Shown here: positions 18,627 through 24,983 of the stretch, one piece after another | Position numbering within the stretch: the stretch's first letter is position 1 | How the letters are laid out: each line of letters opens with the position of its first letter | Source: Mesostigma viride | Lineage: Eukaryota; Streptophyta; Mesostigmatophyceae; Mesostigmatales; Mesostigmataceae | DNA: 24,983 bases | Reading direction: 5' to 3' | Assembly (NCBI GenBank): GCA_009746045.1 | Contig: RPFO01000530.1 | Location: 7,501 to 32,483, forward strand | Position numbers and translations under genes: made by a program | The notes under the pieces: generated by a model | Told to the model about the DNA's origin: nothing | The model's input: the letters and a program-made list of their open reading frames with translations, nothing else | Databases searched by the model: none

Positions 18627-19266
18627 ATGCCGACATAGCTTTTGGGCCTCAATTTGCACCGAAATTTGGTCCGTACCGTCCAGCTCAGTCGGATTATGTA
18701 TGTGGATCGGCCGTGTTGGTTGCATACGCAGGTATATTAATTCTTGCATTCGCCCCGGACCTTCCCCAGGACAGGTCAGGATATAACAATAATTCTTGCA
18801 TTCGCCCCCGCCCTTTCCTATGGCCTGGTCAGGTTTGGGCGCGACGCCACTAGCGCGGCGCCCGCGACAGAGTGGCCAGGCTCGAGCACGTTTTCTGGAT
18901 CCCAAGCACCGGATTGGACACTGTCCGAGGACTGGACAGGAATTGGCTGACCAATCGGATGCTTGCTCGTCGTCTCCAAAAACATATATAAAGAGCCAAA
19001 TCGCGCGAACTACGCAATGATCCTTTAAGCAGCGTTACTCTGCCGAAATGTCAACCTAGGCCGGTCAAGTGACGCCGAGGTGTTCACCGATAGTTCAGGT
19101 CAGCCACAGCGCGCCTTCGAATGTAGGCACGGTCGCATTTTTTTTTAGGAAATGTAGAATTGTTGTCGACCAGCTACCAACGCCCGACCGGACCCATACA
19201 ACGGAAACATCAAGGCGATGTGATGTAGGTGTGTCTGATATGTCATTAATACACAGAGCATCGTGA
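18627..19266. other. right flank of the fold-back element, no gene
   Basis: A short direct repeat, ATTCTTGCATTCGCCCC, occurs at 18740 and again at 18792. ATATATAAAG near 18984-18993 is a TATA-like box, but only a very short frame follows it. No convincing coding region on either strand. Confidence 0.4.
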
Positions 19267-19425
19267 ATATAATATATAATATAAATTATATAATATACTA
19301 TAATTAATATATAATTTTAATTTTATGTTAATTTTAATGTTATTTCATATAACATAATATAGCATAATATAATATAATATAATATAATATTATATAAAGT
19401 AGTATATAAAAAATTAAAATGTAAA
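19267..19425. repeat. AT-only low-complexity tract
   Basis: Almost pure A/T, dominated by TATAATATAAT-type words (for example the AATAT run at 19355-19390). Likely an easily melted or slippage-prone segment; no gene. Confidence 0.85.
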
Positions 19426-19719
19426 AGAAAAATATCTACCTTATTGGGGTTTAATGTTCCTTTCCAGTTCAGCATAAGTACACTCTTGAGTGTGTGCAAT
19501 GTTTGGTTATACGCCATTGTCTTAAAATAGCAACCAATGTAAACCTCCGTCCTAACCACATTTGGATACAATAAAGACATTGATGCCTGACACATAGCAT
19601 TCATTGCTTGAAATACCATGCATATTTTGTGTCAATGTTCTGCAGACCACAGCTTCAAGTGGGCATACTTCGCTTTCCTCAATATAATGGCGACATGGCA
19701 TTTGGTGAAAGTGGTGAGT

Positions 19720-20290
19720 GCCATGAAGTTGCGCCGGCCGTCGTTATCCATGACGAACTGAATGGGTTTCGTGCAAATCAAGTTTTTTGTTTTGGTGTTC
19801 CAGTTGCGCCGGCCGGCGTTTCCAATGGTATCTTGCGCGCACTTGCAAAAGCTTGCACGCTTATCAACATTTTGTGTTGGTAAACATTTTATCACCTCTG
19901 GGATTTCCGCCTTCACTACCTGAGTTGCTTCTTTGTGGTTTTCAAATGCAACCGAGTTACGCCGGCCGTCGTTACTCATGACAAATTGTAGGGGTTTTGT
20001 GCAAATCACTTTTGTATGGTTTATGTACATGCATCCAGTTGCGCCGGCCGGCGTTTCCAATGGTATCTTGCAGTTGCGCAATCAGGCCCCATTACCAAAA
20101 GTGTGTTTGTACATCTTTTTTACACCTGAAGGATTTCTGCCTGCATATCCTGAGTTGCTTCTTAATGGTTTTTAATTGCGCCCGAGTTACGCCGGCCGTC
20201 GTTATTAATGACAAACTGTATGTGTTTCATAAAATCACTTTTGTATGGTTTACATGTATCCAGTTGCGCCGGCCGGCGTTATTAATGACG
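19720..20290 (+). repeat. 230-bp tandem repeat with paired GC-rich boxes (2.5 copies)
   Basis: Box A (GTTRCGCCGGCCGTCGTTA) is at 19728, 19956 and 20186. Box B (GTTGCGCCGGCCGGCGTT) is at 19803, 20038 and 20263. The period is 225-235 and A-to-B spacing is 75-82. Between them the copies share TGACAAAYTGTA, TTTTGTATGGTTTA and CCTGAGTTGCTTCTT, with clear divergence elsewhere. A box of the same sequence sits inside the second intron of the downstream gene, and a relative sits inside the first. The 149-residue minus-strand frame here is produced by the repeat and is not called. Confidence 0.8.
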
Positions 20291-20569
20291 CTTGTCGTTC
20301 TTGTTTGATGCCCATCGTTTTCGTCGTGTCTTTAATGGTGATTATTTATCATTACTCATCCTCAGGGCTTTCGGTGCCGCGGGATTAAGAGGCGAAAAAA
20401 ATCAGCTGCCGTCTGACCAAAGTCTGATGGCGCGATCGGGGCGGGGGGCCGTTTCCGACGGTTCGCGTCCCTTGTCCAATGACGACCGGGAGCCTGCACT
20501 TCGCGGTCCTGGAGCGACAAGTACATCGAGAACAAGGGGTACAAAATTGCCAATGACATCTTTCCTATC
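20291..20569 (+). other. possible 5' exon region of the transposase-type gene
   Basis: Reading back from the ATG at 20570 in the same frame gives plausible protein (WSDKYIENKGYKIANDIFPI) up to a TGA at 20480-20482. A second frame from an ATG at 20427 gives MARSGRGAVSDGSRPLSNDD and ends in the same area. One frameshift or one unrecognised intron would join them. The true N-terminus of the downstream gene may therefore lie here. Confidence 0.35.
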
Positions 20570-21793
20570 ATGGCGGAACGCGTGAAAGCAAACAACCACA
20601 GGACGCCAGAGATGAGCGCGGAGGTTCTGTCTTGCGCAGCTTCAAGACTAAATGCCATGGTGGCGGAGAGCAACGGCATTAAGAAGAGGAAGAACTGTGA
20701 CGACGGGCTTCCTGAAAGTTGGGCGGAATCTCTTCGGGATACCATCAAGAAGGCTTTTGGCGACTTGGGAACATCTGAGAAGGATCGTGGGCTTAGGTGG
20801 GCCTTGTGTGGACTTGTTACGAAGGCAATGGAGGGCGTCCCGGACAGGATTGTGGAGCGCGCGTTCGGGATTGACAGGCGCTTTGTCGCAACTGTTCGGG
20901 GTCACAGGGATGGAATGGAAGAAGGGGAGGACGACCTTTTGATGAGTGCGCCAGAGAGGAGGAGGAGGAAAGACGAGCTTCCGACGGAAGTCATTGCCCT
21001 GATACAAGCGTGCTGGAGGGATGATAACTTGACGCGGGCGTCTCCGAACATGAAGGATGTTCATTGTGAATGGACAAGAAAGGATTACAAACATACACTA
21101 GCGTTTTCGGAGGGTGCGCGCTACTATACTGTCTCCAAGTCGAAGATTTACGAAGTGTTCATTTCCCGCCATCCGGAGTTGAAGCCACCGCGGCGGATGG
21201 ACAGTAGGGAGGGGGGGGGGGGGGGAGAGGAGGGTGTGAGGGGGGGAAATCAGGTGATTTTGGAGACGGAGGCAGGGATGTCAATGCTACGCACGAATCA
21301 GAAGAGCACAGTTCATGTGGGATACACTACTTTTTGCAAGCATATGCCCGCATGCGTCAAGGGGCGGTGGAAAATGCGGAACTTGTGCGCATGCCAGCAC
21401 CACACTACCATGCAGTCCATGGTTGGGGGGTTGGCCAAATTTCGTGCAACTTTTCATGCCAGATGCGAGTGCGGACCTGAATGCCACGCGTGCGATCATG
21501 GTAGCCAGCTCGACGTGGGGTCGTCCGTGCCCACATGTTCCATTTTCAAAGCCACTCACACGACAGAGTGGGTGAACAAGTTTACTTGTGAGGTGGAGGG
21601 GATGAGGGAGGGGGGAGGTTCGAGGTCGTCTGTGGGGTCGTCGCGGCCGCAGGTTCAGCCTTTTCAGGGCGAACTTGAGGATCTGCCCATGCATGGGAGG
21701 GTGCTGGACGACGAGGAAGGGGTGCCCGATCATGACCTGGGCGAGGAGTTGGGGGTTTGCTCGATCCGGCGTAAGGCTTGTGTGTTGGGCACT

Positions 21794-21810
21794 TGCCGGC
21801 TCCCAAGTGT
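21794..21810 (+). other. probable frameshift in the transposase-type gene
   Basis: Upstream, the good frame ends ...RRKACVLGTC. Downstream, the good frame resumes as PKCGIRNFMLCEREE. The bridging bases TGCCGGCTCCCAAG hold one base too few or two too many. No GT...AG pair fits in so short a gap. A longer intron removing the acidic linker upstream remains possible. Confidence 0.5.
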
Positions 21811-21921
21811 GGAATTCGGAACTTCATGTTATGCGAACGGGAGGAGGCTTCCAACCACCTGATTTCATGGACCAGATACGAGATGCAGGATGTGCCGCCG
21901 GGTGCGGTTCTTGGGCCAGAG

Positions 21922-22074
21922 GTAATTTTTAGTGGAGTGGTTGCGCCCCAAGGCGTTTCTTTTGCAATGTTTCCTGAGGTTCTTGGGCCAGAGGTAATTT
22001 TTAGTGGAGTGGTTGCGCCCCAAGGCGTTTCTTTTTCAATTTTTCCTGAGGTCCTGTCTTTTTTCTTTCTACAG
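21922..22074 (+). other. intron 1, with internal 72-bp tandem duplication
   Basis: GTAATTTTTAGTGG...TTTCTTTCTACAG, 153 bases, phase 0. Two 72-base units (21907-21978 and 21979-22050) each contain the last 15 exon bases, a splice donor and the box GTTGCGCCCCAAGGCGTTTC (21940 and 22012). Both donors (21922 and 21994) are intact, and the duplication keeps frame, so use of the second donor would insert 24 residues. Full retention would also stay in frame (51 codons). Confidence 0.75.
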
Positions 22075-22878
22075 GTCATTGGTGGGTCGAAGTTGATGTC
22101 TTTTCTGTATGTGCACACTGCGCATATGCAGGACGACTGTGACGAGATCGCAAAGGCTGGTGGGCAGCGATTGACGCAAGTCGACGTCAAGTCCACACCA
22201 ACGGAGCTAAAGGAGGCAATTGTGGACAAGTGGCCGGACTTCATCCAGCATTGCTTCAACGCGTGGTGGCAAGCGGACGCCTCCAAGGAATGTCTCTCAA
22301 GGATGCGGGTGGGGGACCTTGTATGCCACACAGATTACGCCGAGAACTACCAGTCTTACACCTATCACAATCTCCAAGCACAGTATTGGCATCCAGTCAC
22401 ATTCGTCCTTATGCCCTGGATCGTGCGCTACTTGGATCCAGCGTCGGGAAAGGTCGTGAGAAGGGAGTTTCACTTCATCGGACAGGGCGGAATGAAAAGG
22501 GACGGGCGGGCCCTCCGTTTTGCTATCCTCAAAATCCTGGCGACACTACGGTCAGAAGGGGTAGAGGTGAAGCGCTTCATTGGGTGGTCGGACAATTGCT
22601 CCATGCAGTTCAAGTCAAGGAATGTGATCGCGGAAGTGGCCCGGCTGCTGACGGAGGATCCGCACCTGGAGTCATTTGAGTGGAATTACTTTGGGGAGCA
22701 GCACGGAAAGGGGGAGGTGGATGGAGCTGGTGGGACTGTGAAGTGCATGTTGAGGAGGTGGCACATCAGGGAAGAGAACCAGGACAAACAGACGGCCGCC
22801 CAGTTGGTGGAGAATCTGGCGTCGGGGGCGGTGGGCGGGACCACAACGACCAGGCGTAACTTCTTCGAGTTCCCCGAG

Positions 22879-23041
22879 GTAATTAAGTGTACAGTCCTCG
22901 TTCAGGGAATAGTTACGCCGGCCGTCGTTTCTAGGGCGTTCTTGGAGTCCTGGCGATCAGGAGTGCTTAATAAAACACAACTAGCTCGATGGTCTCGTAA
23001 CTTCAACTTTCCCTTGTGCAAATCTTGTCTTCGACGCGCAG
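22879..23041 (+). other. intron 2, carrying the GC-rich repeat box
   Basis: GTAATTAAGTGTACAG...CTTCGACGCGCAG, 163 bases, phase 0. Removing it joins FFEFPE to VLPYSPGRGE in frame. At 22912-22929 it carries GTTACGCCGGCCGTCGTT, identical over 18 bases to boxes in the tandem repeat at 19956 and 20186. Confidence 0.8.
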
Positions 23042-23773
23042 GTGCTTCCTTACAGCCCAGGGCGCGGCGAAATCAAAGGAGTGAAGAAGGCGCACTGGTG
23101 GCGCATGGACAAGTCGAATGTGACGCGCTTAATGCTGCGCCAGTATTCCTGCTATTGTGGCGGTGCGTGCGCCGAGGAAAGGTGGTGGGATTGTCGAAAG
23201 GAGTGGACCGACATGGACGGCTGGAATGTGGGAGGTGCTCGGATGAAGCTCCACAAACTGGGGGAGCCAGTGCAAAGGAACCCAAACGGACAAGGGGGGC
23301 ACGCAGGGACGCGACTGAACAGACTACAGGCAGAGAGGACGATGATGGGAAGGAGACTGAAGCTGCGAGACATTTTTGCCGTCGAGTCCTACTCTGGTGA
23401 TGAGTCCCACGATCCAGATCATCCATATTGGCTAGCGGAAGTCTTGCAGGAGCCTTATCAGGTGGCCGCTACTTTCGTGAGGCGAGTGGCCGACAGAAAC
23501 GGCAAGGTCGATAGGGAGTTGTTCCGTAAGGGACAATGGGTGGTGGGGGTGCGCTACTGGGACAGATTTCCGGGTATGGCGACGATGTTCAAAATGGACG
23601 CCGATGCGCAAGCTGAACAGCCAAACTTGGTCAATTGCTACCTGTGCATGGACGCGGGGTTCGAACACACCATTGTTGTCAACCCAGCTAACAATCGCCA
23701 GGCCATCTTGACCATTCCGACAGACGTCGAGAAACGGCTCACGAACTTGGCCAAGAAGAGACCTGTTGAGTAG

Positions 23774-24429
23774 GCCAGCTCGCCCGGGCTTGGTTGGACG
23801 AGGTGGACAGCCTTGAGAGCACGTGCTTCGTTGTGAGCACTTGCCTTTCAGCCGTGATTTGCAAACGAGTTCCTTGTCCTGAATTGTAAAGCTCGATTCA
23901 TGCTCTTTTAAGGAAGTGTATAATATTATCCAGATCATGTATATATTTAGATCTAGACCTGAGTTCAAATAACATTTCTTAGAGGGCTGAGATGCGCGAG
24001 GTCCAGCATACATGTATATATCCATGGAGACATGTTACAAACTCAAATGTTTCATTGTACGTACCACTAGCTCGTCGACGGGGGTATCCCATGTAATGTA
24101 TGATTTATGAATTAATTAATCGCTTAATTGTACAATTTAAATGGATCATGAACTTGTCAAGTGGCCTAATTTGGTTTATTTGGTTCATCATTTATTGATG
24201 TCAATCATTCTTAATTGAATCTCGAGCAATAGCAATCATGAAGCACATCCTAATCATGTGATTCGCATAATGAGAATAGGCAACAAGTGCTAAGTACTTT
24301 GAGGAATGCGGGGTTGGTCAGGTTATTATAGAGCTAGAGCTACAAACGGCACATATATTGCAAACTTTGCGCTCCAGGCATGGAATTTCAAAAGTACCAA
24401 AATTGGAGCAGTAGATGTTGGGGACGCCC
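23774..24429. other. downstream region, no gene
   Basis: AT-rich 3' sequence after the gene. TTGTAAAG near 23883 resembles the UGUAA-type polyadenylation signal used by green algae, but this is a single short match. No other feature is supported. Confidence 0.35.
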
Positions 24430-24950
24430 TAGGGTGCCTAAACGGGCTAAAACCGAGCAAAAATGCGTTTTATGCTATTTGACGTCACCCAGGGTGCCCT
24501 GCAGGTATCCAAAAAATGTGCAACTTCGCCATGTTCTATTTTTAGCATGGCAAGGGCAGCTGCCAAGTTTGGCTGCAATCTGAGCTCATTTGCATGGTCT
24601 AGGGGTGCCTAAACAGGCTAAAACCGAGCAAAAATGCGGTTTTTATGCTATTTGACGTCACCAGGGTGCCCTGCAGGCATCCAAAACATGTGCAACTTTG
24701 CACATGTTTTTTTTAACATGGCAAGGGCAGCTGCCAAGTTTGGCTGCAATCTGAGCTCATTTGCAATGGTCTAGGGTGCCTAAGATGGGCTAAAAACCGA
24801 GCAAAAATGCGGTTTTTATGCTATTTGACGTCACCCAGGGTGCCCTGCGGTTCCAAAAAATGTGCAACTTTGCACATGTTCGTTTTTCAGCATGGCAAGG
24901 GCAGCTCCAAGTTTGGCTGCAATCTGATCTCATTTGCATGGTCTAGGGTG
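24430..24950 (+). repeat. 172-bp satellite, about three copies
   Basis: Units begin AGGGTGCCTAAA at 24431, 24602, 24773 and (partial) 24945. Shared blocks in order: GGCTAAAACCGAGCAAAAAT, CTATTTGACGTCACC, AGGGTGCCCTGC, ATGTGCAACTT, GCATGGCAAGGGCAGCT, AAGTTTGGCTGCAATCTGA and TCATTTGCA. Copies differ by small indels. Each has one TGACGTCA palindrome (24480, 24653 and 24826). The last 30 or so bases of the window leave the repeat. Confidence 0.92.
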
Positions 24951-24983
24951 CCTTAAATTAATAGACATCTCCAGGCGAGATCT

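Larger units (their letters stand above)
20570..23773 (+). pseudogene. DDE/RNase-H-like transposase-type gene, three exons, probable frameshift
   Basis: Exons 20570-21921, 22075-22878 and 23042-23773; both introns are phase 0 with GAG|GT donors and CAG|GT acceptors. The product would be about 960 residues. Order of parts: a basic N-terminal region; a block with LPTEVIALIQACWRDDN and SKSKIYEVFISRHPELK; a Cys/His region (CACQHH, CECGPECHAC); then an RNase-H-like core. Candidate acids are D at 22333 (HTDYAENY), D at 22591 (GWSDNCSMQFKS), and E at 22696 or 22714 or D at 22720 (FGEQHGKGEVDG). The C-terminus has a CYCGGAC cluster and a YWLAEV segment. From memory, this pattern recurs in uncharacterised proteins of cnidarians and algae thought to be transposase-derived. 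The frame changes near 21794-21810, where CVLGTC in one frame continues as PKCGIRNF in another. It is therefore likely inactive, unless there is an assembly error or an intron I missed. The 14-15 base G-run near 21210 is another fragile point. Confidence 0.65.

Noticed and set aside
19632-20081. 149-residue minus-strand ORF with repeated NDGRRN segments
   Set aside because: The repeated residues are simply the GC-rich boxes translated; no domain and no conservation beyond the tandem repeat.
21582-22331. 249-residue minus-strand ORF opposite the transposase-type gene
   Set aside because: Antisense shadow; low-complexity proline/serine content and the plus strand has clear motifs and introns.
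23432-24025. 197-residue minus-strand ORF
   Set aside because: Mostly antisense to exon 3, with no recognisable domain.

Overview
The window looks like nuclear DNA from a eukaryote, most likely a microbial alga or other protist. The evidence is a gene with two GT-AG introns, a TG...CA LTR retrotransposon with a Gag zinc knuckle, two large minisatellites, a 172-bp satellite and no bacterial operon structure. I cannot name the species. No ordinary single-copy host gene is visible; nearly everything is mobile or repetitive DNA.

Layout. 1-1352: left flank, with a tRNA-like fold-back structure at the very start and diverged copies of a short repeat. 1353-18626: one giant fold-back element of about 17.25 kb. 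Its inverted arms are about 2.8 kb (left) and 2.5 kb (right), and they differ mainly in the copy number of a 30-bp C/G-rich minisatellite. Each arm holds, from the outside in: a terminal 10-bp palindromic end, a short ORF region, outward-facing TATA-like boxes, the 30-bp minisatellite, and a roughly 270-bp AT-rich spacer. The core is a tandem array of roughly 145 units of about 70 bp. These run in minus orientation up to about 4652 and in plus orientation from about 4676, with a 32-bp-arm palindrome at the switch. No transposase is visible inside the element, so if it is mobile it must be moved by proteins encoded elsewhere.

Nested in the array at 13155-15919 is an intact-looking 2765-bp LTR retrotransposon. 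It has two 744-bp LTRs that read identically, 5-bp target duplications (GGGTC), a Gag-like ORF with a CCHC knuckle and an extra overlapping upstream ORF, but no pol. A paralogous uninterrupted copy of the insertion site lies at 8058-8062 in the same array, so insertion came after that segment of the array was duplicated.

18627-20480: right flank, holding an AT-rich tract and a 230-bp tandem repeat built around GC-rich GTTRCGCC...CGTT boxes. 20570-23773: a three-exon gene for a DDE/RNase-H-like transposase-type protein, probably broken by a frameshift near 21800. Both of its introns carry the same GC-rich box as the upstream tandem repeat, which suggests a mobile, introner-like intron family. 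24430-24950: about three copies of a 172-bp satellite, each with a TGACGTCA palindrome.

The most notable objects are the giant fold-back/minisatellite element, the Gag-only retrotransposon with its internal empty-site control, and the shared intron/tandem-repeat box.
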